Shown piece by piece: positions 46,151 through 56,174 of a stretch of 64,000 bases of DNA. The stretch's first letter is position 1. Every line of letters begins with the position of its first letter. The notes under the pieces were generated by a model. That model made no database searches and was not told where the DNA came from. It saw only the letters and a list, made by a program, of their open reading frames with translations. Position numbers and translations under genes: made by a program. The DNA comes from Mimosa pudica (lineage: Eukaryota > Streptophyta > Magnoliopsida > Fabales > Fabaceae): positions 2,693,493 to 2,757,492 of the forward strand of contig JAKELP010000030.1 of NCBI GenBank assembly GCA_029929735.1. Direction: 5' to 3'.

Positions 46151-46792
46151 AAGAAGAAGGGATCTCACATCAAATCACTCTCCACTACTCACCTTCTCTC
46201 TATTTTTTCCCAAGAAATATAAGAAGTATGTTATAGATGTATACCTTTCTAATACACCTCTTTTCTTTACTCTCAAACCCTAGCCTTTTTCTCTCCTAAA
46301 GAAAACCTCCCAAAAAAAATGATCATCACTAAACCTAGCCTCTCCAAAGAAAAAAAGCTCCTCCAATATGTTCTCTTGCTCTCACTTATATAGGCCACCA
46401 ACTCTAGAGTTTCATCTTAAATGCCCATTTATTATTTTTTGATTTATGCTCACCAATCATTCTCTACATTTCCTTTTTCTATTTATGATGGTTGCACATG
46501 TATCAATTCCATTATGAAACTTGATTGGCCAACAAAAATTTTTCCTTTTTACTCAAATTCCCTTCAAAAGTTTCCTAACTTATTCAAATCAAATTCTAAT
46601 TATTTCCAATTTCCTCACTTAGTTGCCAATCTTTGTTTGACCCTTACACAATTTGACTTGTGCTTGCCTCACAAGAAAGAATCAAGAGAGAATATCTTGT
46701 TTTATTATATTTTTTTGTTTTTATATTTTTTTATTTTTTTTAATTATTTTTTATTTTAATTTGGTAGGCCCGAACAAAATAGGGTGTTTACA
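45232..46792 (-). repeat. 5' LTR of the Ogre-like element
   Basis: The LTR is 1561 bp. It matches 27788-29334 apart from scattered substitutions, homopolymer changes, a longer AGA run and a small replaced stretch near 45745-45765. Confidence 0.88.
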
Positions 46793-48634
46793 CCATTGCC
46801 CTTAGTGTAGAAGCTTTTCGCTATGCTAGTTGCTTCCCTGTTCCTCTCATTATTGAACAACTCTGCAAACATTTTGACCTGTCCCCTTCCCAGTTAATGC
46901 CTCATGTCTGGAGGGTAGCCATAGTAGCCGATATTTTGGGGCGTCATTTAGGGTTTCCCCTTGACCTTCTAGACGTTTTAACCTCTTACTCTATTAGTGA
47001 AGTTAAAGCTACTTCAGGTGAAGTTAGAGTAGGTGTTTATACTCTTGTCCGCAATCGCAAAGGACTCGAAACCTGGACTTCTGACAAGGGCCCTAATGAC
47101 CGGCAATGGGATGAGAGGTTTTTGATTATTCCAATTGCTAGCTTAGAGCCTCCTGGTGTCAAACTCAGAAAGGAATGGTGTCGTCTAAGTAAGACAACTA
47201 ACTTTATTTCCTAATTGTAGACTTCCTTTCAATACTCATTCTTACTTCACTTTCTTTTATAGGTGACAAACAATTAAATTACACTCACCCTATTGAAAAA
47301 ACTTCTACCGATAAGATCAAGAAAATTCTCGCCCTTCCTAAAGAATCTAGAAGTTTTTCTACCATCATATCAGGTAAACTTTAATACTCTTTTTTTAAAA
47401 AAATCTTACTTATTCTACAAAAATAATGATAATTTTTACCGTACTTTATGCAGGAAAGATGCCTCCGAAGCTATCTGCTGCTGAAAGAGCTCAGTTCAAA
47501 GCTGAAGCCAAAAATGCTGCTGCTTCTGAAATTAGGAGCAAAAAGAGGAATTCCATGAATGCTGCTGCTACTACACCTGCTACCACCACTCCACCTCCCC
47601 CTCAAACTGAAAATATTATTCCAGCCAAAGTGAAAGGCAAAGAGACGGCTGTTGTCATTGTCGATCCTCCTGCTACCAGAAGCAAGAGGACTAGGGGACC
47701 AGTTCTTCCTGGAATCACTATTCAAGAACCATCTACCAATTCAGCTCTTCCGTCGCCTAAGAAGTTCAAGGCATCCTCTGACAAAGATTGGAGTTTGAAG
47801 AGTGCTTCTCAGGATTTAATTTCTCTTGAAGAAATGAAGGGTATTGATCTTTCCCTTCCTACTGAAGCTTCTGCATTCCACAGAAAGCCTTGGGCGGTCA
47901 CCTTGGATATCCTGCAAAGGCTCCTAACTCCTACTGACAGGGCGACATTTCAATCTTTAGAGGTGACAGAAAATATTGACAACACAATGAGAAACCTCTT
48001 TCTGGTAATCACTATAACCCATATTACTTTATTGTGTAAGTATCGAACTATTACTTATTTATTTTCCTGTCCAGACTCTCGAATTCATGTCCCTGCATAG
48101 GGAGCAAGTTAAGTTCTTAGTCACCCAAGATCGCCTTTCCCAGCTAAAAGCGGAGAAAAATGAAAGGATAACCAACATGGAAAAGGAACTAGAGGCTCTA
48201 CAGCTCATATTGAAAAGGAGAAACAATCTTTGGCTAAAGAGAAAACAGCCTCACTTCAGAAAACTGAATTAATTAACAACCTTCGCAGAGGTGTTGAAGA
48301 ATGGAGGCAAAAGGCTACAGAGCTTAGAGAGATAAATACCAATATGGGTGGCGAGATTTCCAGCAAAGCACAAGAAAACATGCAGCTATTATTGGAGAAC
48401 AAAGCTCTCAAGGACAGGAAAAAATACCTGGAGACTACTATTGCCGAGGTTGAAATGAGAACCCAAATGGAGTTAATGCTGGAGTATAAGGAGGGTAAAC
48501 ATGTCAACTGGGATCCTGATGCTGTTATTAATGAATATTATGCCACATTCCCAGATCCTCCAGCTTCTTCTCCAGAAAATGAGCCTCGCAGTCCCCCAGT
48601 TCAGGGAAATGATGATGTTCCCCCACTTGCTTGA

Positions 48635-49211
48635 CCCAGTTTGCCTTTGATTGAACTTCGAACTTTTTATGCTTTTGTTGTTTCTGCATTTCCTGTTTGG
48701 ATATTATGACAAACAATTCTGGTCATATTAGTTTTATCTTGCATTTGCAAATTTATAACTGTCATGAATCTTAGCATAACAAGTTATTTTACCCGCTTTT
48801 GAGTTAGACGACTAGCATACTTAGACGCTTAGTTGCTAACTCTCTTTTGGGAGAAAAACATTACCCTCTTTTGGATAAATCGACTAGTTCGGATGCTTGG
48901 TCGACTATCCTGTTTTGAGTAAGCACGGTCGACTATATTTCTTGAATTGTGTCGACTTAAGCTATTTCTGACCATTGGTCATTTAGCTTGAGTAATCTGT
49001 CATCTGTCATCTGGAGTAATCTCCTTGCAACCTGCAACAATCACAAGTAAACCACTCTCGTTTTGACTATGGATCAGAACTTCGAGTACTACCAATTACT
49101 GTCACGATACCATGATCCAGCTAGCACTCTTTTTCATCATTTTCCAAAGTTCAAGACGACTTTGTCAATATCAAATGTTCAAACAATATACATTTAACAT
49201 CAAATTCATGG
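48635..49211. other. Convergent 3' ends of the antisense ORF and of pol
   Basis: No ORF. Sequences with short gactagc/gtcgact repeats lie between the two facing reading frames, so both transcripts could overlap here. Confidence 0.45.
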
Positions 49212-51983
49212 TTAAAAATAATATTTCTTCAAATGTATGGCATTCCAACTTCTTAAAAGTTCTTTCCCGTTTTTATCAACTAACTTGTATGCTCCAGGTC
49301 CTGTAACTTCAACTACCCTATAAGGGCCTTCAAATGTTTGACTTAACTTACCATCCTTACTTTCCTCAGTGTTCTGAAATACTTTCCTAAGTACCCAATC
49401 ACCTACCTTAAACTGTCTTTCTCGAATGTGCTTATTCCAAAACTTAGTTGCCCTATTTTGATAAGCTGCTTTCCTAATTAATGTTTGTTCTCTTCTTTCT
49501 TCTAATAGATCTAGATTTAATTGTAATCCCTCATTATTGGTTTCCTCTCGTGACCATTTATACCTTAACGAAGGTACCCCTGCCTCAACTGGGATCATTG
49601 CCTCCGTCCCATACTCCAATGAAAATGGTGTTTCACCAGTCGACGTCCTTGACGTCGTTCTATAAGCCCATAAAACGACTGGTAATTCTTCGGCCCACCG
49701 GCCTTTGGCCTTATCTAATCTTTTCTTTAACGAATTAATTATGGTTTTATTACTTGACTCAGCTTGACCATTAGACTGGGGATTTCTAGGTGTTGAAAAT
49801 TTTAGATGAATATGCCATTTCTGGCAAAACTTCCTAAAATTTTTCCCAATAAACTGTGACCCATTATCACATATTATGTCTTTTGGTAAACCAAACCTAC
49901 AAACTATATTTTTCCAAACAAAGTTAATTACCTCTACTTCTCTAATTTGAGCGAAGGCAGCTGCTTCTATCCATTTAGTAAAATAATCTGTAACTACTAA
50001 TAAAAATACAACATTTCCAGGAGCTGCTGATAACTTACCAACTATATCCATCCCCCATCTCATGAACGACCATATTGGCGCAATAGTATGCAATTTTTCG
50101 GGTGGTAACCTATCTACATTGGAATATTTCTGACAACTATCACACTTCTTTACTAATGCTATTGCGTCACTCTGCATTGTAGGCCAAAAATAGTCAGCTA
50201 GACGCACTTTCCTCATAAGGCTTCTACTACCACTATGATCCCCACAATCTCCTTCATGAACTTCCCTAAGGACATAATTTGATTCCGAAGGGGATACACA
50301 TTTTAATAAAGGTCCTCCTGCATATGATCTTTTATATAATTCGTCCCCTACTATAGTAAATCTAGCTGCCCTGATAATTATTCTATGTGCTTCATTCCTA
50401 TCACTTGGTAATTGTCCATCTTTTAAGTAAGCGATTAAAGGGGTTCTCCAATCCCAGGTTAAATTATTACTGTTTATTAATTTATCTGAATTTTCTAACG
50501 CCGAAGTAGTTAAAAAATATAAGGGAATATGTTTATTTTGATTAGCTTCTAAAGTCGACCCTAAGTTCGCTAAAGCATCAGCTTGTTGGTTATCTTCTCG
50601 ACTAATCTGTTTTATTTCGAAATTTTCGAATTTGTCTACTAGTCTTTCCACAATATCTAAATACTTTTTCATTCTATCATCTTTTGTTTGATAACTTCTG
50701 TCTACCTGCTTTGAAACTAATTGTGAATCACTACAAACTATCAAGGATGCGATTCCTAAACTTAGAGCTAATTTTAAGCTAGCAATTAGAGCCTCATATT
50801 CTACCTCATTATTAGTTGCTTTGAATCCATATTTTATAGCTTGCTCTATTTTATCCCCATGTATGTTTTGCAAAACGATTCCTACCCCCGTTCCTTTAGA
50901 ATGGGTGGAACCATCGACATGCAACTCCCACGGAGCCTGTATGGTGACTTGTCGACTATCACTCAATATACTTTTATTTACTTCTTGTTGCAAATTAGGG
51001 TTAAACTCAGCTACAAAATCAGCTAATGCTTGAGATTTAATTGTTGTTCTAGGTAAATATGAAATATCAAATTCACTAAGCTCTATTGCCCATTTTACGA
51101 GTCGACCAGATAAATCTAGTTTATGCAAAACATTCCTTAAAGGATATTTACTTACTACTACTATAGGATGACATTGAAAATATGGTCTCAATTTCTTTGA
51201 AGCTGATACTAGAGCTAAAGCTAACTTTTCCATTAAAGAATACCTGGTTTCTGTGTCAAGTAACGCCTTACTTACGTAGTAAACCGGATTTTGCTTTCTT
51301 CCAATCTCCTTTATCAACACTGCACTTACTGCACTTTCTGCCACAGCTAAATACAAATACAATATCTCACCTGTTTCCGGTTTCATCAACAATGGTGGAC
51401 TGCTCAAATAAGTTTTTAAATCCTGCAAAGCTCCTTCTGCTTTATCATTCCATTGAAAATCTTTGCACTTTCTCAAAACCTCAAAAAACGGCTGACATTT
51501 CTCAAATGACCTGGAAATAAAACGAGTCAAAGCGGCTAGACGCCCTGTTAGTTTCTGAACATCCTTAACACTTTGAGGAGAAGGAATTTCCATTATTGCT
51601 TTAATTTGCGCTGGATTAGCTTCAATCCCTCTTTTTGAAACTAGATATCCTAAAAACTTTCCCGATTTTACCCCAAAAGAACATTTTTCAGGATTTAATT
51701 TCATATTATATTCTCTTAATAAATCAAAAGCTTGTTTCAAATGATTAACATGGTCTATTGCTTTCAAAGACTTAACTAACATGTCGTCTATATAAACTTC
51801 CATAGTCTTTCCTAAATGTTGGTAAAACATTTTATTCACTAATCGTTGATAAGTTGCTCCTGCATTTTTTAACCCAAATGGCATGACTCTATAACAATAA
51901 GTTCCTCTCTCTGTTATGAAAGATGTTTTTTCCTGGTCGTCAGTGTGCATTAAAATCTGATTATATCCAGAAAAAGCATCCAT
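49212..51983 (-). CDS. pol: Tat pol: RT (partial), RNase H, archaeal-type RNase H, integrase
   Basis: The frame is open from about 52019 and reads HELLTFMDAFSGYNQI onward. RT retains MPFGLKNAGATYQ and the catalytic YIDD (residues 64-67 counted from 51983), but its N-terminal third is missing. RNase H follows (about 200-310), then a second RNase H of archaeal type (HVDGSTHSKGTGVGI, NNEVEYEAL, EDNQQADALANL; about 352-480). Integrase has a zinc-binding part (HSGSRSLMRK, CDSCQKY) and D-D-E residues in WGMDIVG, CDNGSQF and NGQAESSNK. The dual RNase H marks the Tat lineage. It is 923 aa without stops, but the RT deletion means the enzyme is probably inactive. Confidence 0.88.
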   Translation of the reverse strand: MDAFSGYNQILMHTDDQEKTSFITERGTYCYRVMPFGLKNAGATYQRLVNKMFYQHLGKTMEVYIDDMLVKSLKAIDHVNHLKQAFDLLREYNMKLNPEKCSFGVKSGKFLGYLVSKRGIEANPAQIKAIMEIPSPQSVKDVQKLTGRLAALTRFISRSFEKCQPFFEVLRKCKDFQWNDKAEGALQDLKTYLSSPPLLMKPETGEILYLYLAVAESAVSAVLIKEIGRKQNPVYYVSKALLDTETRYSLMEKLALALVSASKKLRPYFQCHPIVVVSKYPLRNVLHKLDLSGRLVKWAIELSEFDISYLPRTTIKSQALADFVAEFNPNLQQEVNKSILSDSRQVTIQAPWELHVDGSTHSKGTGVGIVLQNIHGDKIEQAIKYGFKATNNEVEYEALIASLKLALSLGIASLIVCSDSQLVSKQVDRSYQTKDDRMKKYLDIVERLVDKFENFEIKQISREDNQQADALANLGSTLEANQNKHIPLYFLTTSALENSDKLINSNNLTWDWRTPLIAYLKDGQLPSDRNEAHRIIIRAARFTIVGDELYKRSYAGGPLLKCVSPSESNYVLREVHEGDCGDHSGSRSLMRKVRLADYFWPTMQSDAIALVKKCDSCQKYSNVDRLPPEKLHTIAPIWSFMRWGMDIVGKLSAAPGNVVFLLVVTDYFTKWIEAAAFAQIREVEVINFVWKNIVCRFGLPKDIICDNGSQFIGKNFRKFCQKWHIHLKFSTPRNPQSNGQAESSNKTIINSLKKRLDKAKGRWAEELPVVLWAYRTTSRTSTGETPFSLEYGTEAMIPVEAGVPSLRYKWSREETNNEGLQLNLDLLEERREQTLIRKAAYQNRATKFWNKHIRERQFKVGDWVLRKVFQNTEESKDGKLSQTFEGPYRVVEVTGPGAYKLVDKNGKELLRSWNAIHLKKYYF

Positions 51984-51988
51984 AAAAG

Positions 51989-53098
51989 TTAATAATTCAT
52001 GACCTGACGTAGCATCGACTCAAGACGTTTTGAAATCCCTTTTAACGCAGTTTGGTAACACTCTCTTGCAATTCTTTGTTCTCCTTTAATTTCCCTTACC
52101 CCCGAAGGAGTATGAAATTTAATTGACTGATGCAAAGTAGATGGTACAGACCTCATTTGATGAATCCATGGTAGTCCTAACAACACATTATATGCTGAAG
52201 GGCAATCTATCACCTGAAATTTGATTAGTTGATTGACACCCACAGCTTGAGTGACTAAAGAAATCTCTCCTACCGTTCTATCTGGTGCGCCATTCCCAAA
52301 TATCAATATGGTAGGTGCTTGTACAATTTGAGATTCTAAATTCAATTCTCTAACCGTTTGCAAATAAATTATATTAACAGAACTACTTGCATCTATTAGA
52401 ACTCGTTTGACATTGCAGTTAGCTATCATTAAAGTTATTACCAAAGCATCGTCATGATAAGAAAACATCTGAATTTTGCTACTCTTAAAAGTTATTTGTT
52501 CATTAATATTATTATTAGTCGACATAACATCTTCTAAAGGCCTAGTCGATGAATCAAAATTAAACAAAGATCTAGCATGCCTTTTTGCTGCAGAATATGT
52601 ACTTCCACTTACCTCGGACCCACCTATTATCATATGAATGGTACGAGCATTTTGCGGGGTGGTCGATGAATTGAACGACTTCTGTTGTGTATCCCCTGCA
52701 TGAGATGTATTTTTATTATTTTTAATAATATCTTTTAACATACCTTTCTTCATCAATTCCACCACTTCTTTTCTTAGCTGAATGCAATCCTCCGTCCTGT
52801 GTCCATGATCATCATGAAAATGGCACCATTTATTCGGACTACGCTTCTCTGGTTCTCGCTTAAGCTTATTGGGCCACCTAACAGAATCACCTAACTTCTG
52901 TAATGTGTTAACTAGTTCTGCCGGGCTTACTGAAAAATTATGTTCACTCAATTTGGGCACATGCGGCTTCTTGGAATCGTCTCCATGTGATCCTCCTCGA
53001 TTTCCTGTAGAATAAGGTTCAGATCTCCAATTCTTACCTCGAGATTGTTGAGATCGCCTAACGACCTTATCTGAGCCCGATCTCATAACAAGGTTCAT
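51989..53098 (-). pseudogene. Gag C-terminus and aspartic protease of the Tat element
   Basis: The frame of 369 aa starts at 53098, only about 20 bases after the primer site, so the N-terminal gag is deleted. It has the Tat-type knuckle CHFHDDHGHRTEDC (residues 92-105), then a protease domain in which the active-site triad reads D-A-S (residues 236-238, LIDASSSVNII) instead of the usual D-[TG]-[GS]. PSAYNVLLGLPWIH follows. At the end the frame ends in TAA, while the RT frame VDATSGHELL overlaps in another frame, pointing to a deletion plus a frameshift at about 52020. Confidence 0.82.
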
Positions 53099-53117
53099 AC
53101 CTCATCAAATGTCCCCA

Positions 53118-53129
53118 CGGTCGGCGCCA
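53118..53129 (-). other. Primer-binding site of the Tat element
   Basis: TGGCGCCGACCG on the minus strand lies two bases from the 5' LTR. TGGCGCC starts are common in Tat and Athila elements. Confidence 0.75.
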
Positions 53130-53131
53130 AA

Positions 53132-53549
53132 TGTTGATACACAAATTATATGATATCAAAGAAAAGAGTAGTATCTTTATTCAAAATGAGTGGACAAACC
53201 ACAATGATAATACAAGTGAATAGTTGCCTAGATTTTGGTCGACTAGCGAAAGAGGGAAATAGAAAGTATGAGATTCAGCAGATCTTGGATGCCCTTTCAT
53301 ATGGATGGAACTTCTATATATATAGATTACAAATTTCCTTTCCCGTTGGAGCAATCAATCTCTCCATTTACAACTTTTTCCGTTTTGATCTCTATGAATG
53401 CCTATTAATGTATTGCGGTTACAAAATATCAACGGCATCTTTGACCATGTAATTAATTGACTGGATCTCTTCTGCAGTGCTGGGCCTTGTCTGAGTCATC
53501 GATTGCTTTGGGCTTAATGGGCCTGCTCATTGCGAATTATGTCGTAACA
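53132..53549 (-). repeat. 5' LTR of the Tat element
   Basis: The LTR is 418 bp. Four substitutions are seen against 26725-27142 (two in the stretch near 53216-53224, one near 53429, one near 53489). Confidence 0.92.
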
Positions 53550-53554
53550 ATGTT

Positions 53555-53745
53555 CATGTTTGACACACTATTCTCTAATCCTTTAGTTTTCAACTTTCTC
53601 CATTTGGGCTCTCATTCATGCTGATGTATATAAGCAAAACTTTAAAACTTATCTTCTTCGTCATCTAGCCTCATTTTATTTATTCTTTGTTTTCCAACTA
53701 GAAGGCAGACAAAAAAAAACACTGGTAGAACATTCCGACGTGCTA
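53555..53745. other. Displaced upstream region of the proteinase inhibitor gene
   Basis: This would directly adjoin 26719 without the Tat insertion. A TATA-like gtatataagc is at about 53627. No gene is supported. Confidence 0.5.
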
Positions 53746-53754
53746 ATTATATAA

Positions 53755-54339
53755 GGGTAAAGGTGCAAAAATAGTCACCGTAAATTTAAAAATGGGCAAT
53801 TATAACCCTGGTAAATTGAAGGGGGTAAAACTGTACACTGTAAACTGAAATGGGGCAAAACCATACATTGTAAACCAAAATGAGGAAAAAGTAACCTCTC
53901 TGTTAGGCCGAATTAAACAGACATTTTCCAGATGTGGGCTCCACCATCAGTAAATGACATGTCAATTCCAAAATCTAACGTAAACCCTAAATCACTAAAA
54001 ACGAACTCTAAACCCCAAAATCATTTCGATAAGAAACCAAATAGAACCCCAAATCATGTGAAATTCACCTTACTTCTATGTAATCATCTGAAAAAATAAA
54101 GTCTCATAAAAAATTAAAGTCTCATCAACATATTGAACCCTTAAATGTATGACACATCATTTACTGATGGTGGGGCCACGTCTGGAAAACGTACGTTTAA
54201 ATTTACGATGGCTATTTTTGCACATTTGCCCAATTTTGCCCCATTTTGATTTACAGTGTACAGTTTTGCCCCCTTCAATTTACCAGAGTTATAGTTGCAC
54301 ATTTTAAAATTTACGATGACTATTTTTGCACCTTTGCCC
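53755..54339. mobile_element. MULE-type MITE with long inverted repeats
   Basis: The 585-bp block starts gggtaaaggtgcaaaaatag and ends with its complement ctatttttgcacctttgccc. The two arms pair in imperfect form over about 200 bp each (for example ccatcagtaaatgaca against catttactgatggtgg). It is flanked by a perfect 9-bp duplication attatataa (53746-53754 and 54340-54348), the size typical of Mutator-like transposons. No transposase is present. Confidence 0.88.
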
Positions 54340-54348
54340 ATTATATAA

Positions 54349-54740
54349 TGACAATTATATAATGGCAATTTAACTTGTTCTGTCGTGAATAGTCTCTGAA
54401 AAAACACAGCTATAATGGCATTCGCTAATAATAAATGAATTAAAATATTAATCTTATACTCCACAAAAGCTATGCATACGAAATTACATGCACTTCATTA
54501 AGTTAACTCCACCATCTTAAGCATAATACAAACAGATCGAACAGCCACACCTTCAGTTCACGAAATTTTCAAATATTTTCACATGATTGCTTTAATTTTA
54601 TATTATTATATAAATTCACATGAGCAACAGCTAAATTTATTACACTCTTGTGGATCGGATAAGACCTGAAATTTAAGTTACTCTATTCTAAGGTATATTA
54701 CATCATCTCTATTACCTATTCACGCGCGCATTAGATTATA
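54349..54740. other. Intergenic DNA between two MITEs
   Basis: A+T-rich, no gene supported. Confidence 0.45.
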
Positions 54741-54973
54741 CTACCTCATGTCCTAAATATAAGGCTTAGTTGACTTTTTTGGAGAGATTAAGGTTGCGAA
54801 ATAGGCTATTAAAATATGACATATTTGATATATTTTTAGATTATCTATTAGTTTATAGGTAAAATAAAATAGTCTAAGGGAAAAATTTAGGTAAATCAAT
54901 TTATAAATAACTTATTTTTTTTTAGGATTTTTTAAAAAAGTCAACTAGGTCTTATATTTAGGACCGGAGGGAG
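54741..54973. mobile_element. Stowaway-type MITE
   Basis: The 233-bp block has inverted ends ctacctcatgtcctaaatat and atatttaggaccggagggag with a TA duplication on both sides (54739-54740, 54974-54975). The inner parts ttagttgacttttt and aaaaagtcaacta pair too. The ctccctcc-gtccta-type ends mark Tc1/mariner-derived Stowaway MITEs. Confidence 0.85.
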
Positions 54974-55329
54974 TATAATTTATATAAAAGTCAAATATCT
55001 CTGTGCAATACGATAGGGGAGGGATCGGGGAGGGCAAAATATTTGACTTTCTCTCTTCTCCGATCCCCCTCAAAATTTGAAAATGATCAATAACTTGCTC
55101 ATCCGTCCCAAGCAATCACATTATCACATTCTCATCACAAAGATGAGAAAGGGTTTCACATCTTAGTTTGGACCATTCAAATTTATTTTAATGATCCATA
55201 TTTATTTTAAATTATTTAATGTTTTTAATAATTTTTAATTTTAATGGATAAAAATTAGAAAAATAAATTATTATTATAACCACCATTTTTTAAGAAATAA
55301 ATTTCTTATTTAAAAGATTAGTTAATTTA

Positions 55330-55600
55330 AAGGGTTAAATCAACTTTTGGTCCCTATAGTTTAGTGTGATTTGGGTTTTAGTCCATGGAGTTTAAAAGTG
55401 GAGGTTTCAGTCCTTATAGTTTGAATCAGTTTTGGTTTTAGTCCCTATACTTTTAAAGGAGAGGTTTTGATCCTTCAAGTTTCATTTTGTGCAAACAAAT
55501 AGTCCTTATAGTTTGATAAGGACTTAATGGTGTTAAATAAGCTGACATGTCAGCCTCAACTGTGATGATGTGGCGAGATGAGTGGGAAGCTTACATGGAA
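55330..55600. repeat. Dispersed-repeat fragment with 'ggtccctatagttt' motifs
   Basis: The motif tttggtccctatagttt and variants (tcagtccttatagtttg, ttagtccctatactttt, tagtccttatagtttg) occur four times with a spacing of about 55-65 bp. Such blocks are common in plant repeats, but I cannot assign a transposon family. Confidence 0.45.
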
Positions 55601-56174
55601 AAACAAATCATAAATAATAATTAAAAATGAATATTTTTTTTTTAAAAAAAAGCTCCTCCCCTCTCCTTCCCCGGCAACCCATCACCATTACCACCTTCAA
55701 AGCTATTTCCGGCGACTACATCTCCGTCAGCCCCCAAAACCACCTCCAACTCCAGCTTCACCCATCCCCATTGTTTTCAAATTTCATTCATCTTCCACCA
55801 ACCACACCTTTCTTATTCCCTTCGCTGTTAAGTCTTCACCATCATCGTCCCTTACATCTCCACCATCATTTCAATTCTTAAATACCCATCAATACATTTC
55901 TCATCCCTTCCTTCACTCACACATTAAACCCCTCTTTTTCCTTCATCTAACTGAACTTTTTGAATAATCTCTATCTTTAGAGCTAAGTCCCTCGTCACTC
56001 CAAAATGGATATTCTAAATTGAAAAAAAAAAGATCTGGCTTTGTGCGTTTGAGCTTGAGCGGTTTTTGAACATTGAAGGAAAGCATATGTCGAATAATCA
56101 CTGATCTTGAAGAAGTTAGTTGCCATGACATTCGAAGTGATCCACAACCACCAGTATTTTCCCTAAAAACTTTA
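55601..56174. other. Intergenic DNA without supported gene
   Basis: Short ORFs here are low-complexity (Pro/His/Leu-rich, from ccatcacca-type sequence) and show no domain. The stretch ends where a SIRE-like LTR begins. Confidence 0.4.

Larger units (their letters stand above)
27788..46792 (-). mobile_element. Ogre-like non-coding LTR element (middle layer of the nest)
   Basis: LTRs of 1547 bp (27788-29334) and 1561 bp (45232-46792) read TGTAGCGCCC...GTGTTTACA on plus. The target duplication CCATT is perfect (27783-27787 and 46793-46797). On the minus strand the primer site is TGGCGACTCCACTGGGGA (about 45213-45230), probably tRNA-Arg type, and the polypurine tract is about 29335-29350. No gag or pol motif is found in the roughly 6.2 kb of own interior. 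Instead there are five different tandem repeat arrays. It is best called a large retrotransposon derivative. Its interior is split by SIRE-like element 2. Confidence 0.87.
27431..48634 (+). pseudogene. Antisense ORF of the Tat element, four exons, split by an insertion
   Basis: The start is ATG 27431 (MSGSDSNPSH). Exon 1 runs to 27787, is interrupted by the Ogre-like element, and resumes in frame at 46798 once one CCATT copy is discounted (the junction reads SKNTI then ALSVEAFRYA). It ends at 47188. Further exons are 47263-47373, 47454-48004 and 48075-48634. Donor and acceptor sites and phases agree. The domain with FPVPLIIEQLCKHFDLSPSQ and HVWRVAIVADILG resembles plant 'putative gypsy type transposon' proteins. 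It is followed by an Ala/Pro-rich basic part and a long coiled coil. Near 48200-48207 one base is missing: the frame changes between EALQL and HIEKEKQSLAKEK, and the end PVQGNDDVPPLA is in the shifted frame. So it is broken twice. The function of such antisense ORFs is unknown. Confidence 0.78.
26725..53549 (-). mobile_element. Tat-lineage Gypsy LTR retrotransposon (outermost layer of the nest)
   Basis: It is bounded by 418-bp LTRs (26725-27142 and 53132-53549) and a perfect target duplication ATGTT (26720-26724 and 53550-53554). Minus-strand order is LTR, primer site, gag-protease, RT/RNase H/second RNase H/integrase, an ORF on the opposite strand, polypurine tract, LTR. The second, archaeal-type RNase H and the antisense ORF after pol are known traits of the Tat lineage. 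The gag N-terminus and the RT N-terminus are missing, so it is defective. Without the nested 19-kb insertion it would be about 7.8 kb. Confidence 0.92.

Noticed and set aside
55627..55881. An 84-aa Pro/His-rich ORF
   Set aside because: Low complexity, no domain, no gene signals; treated as chance.
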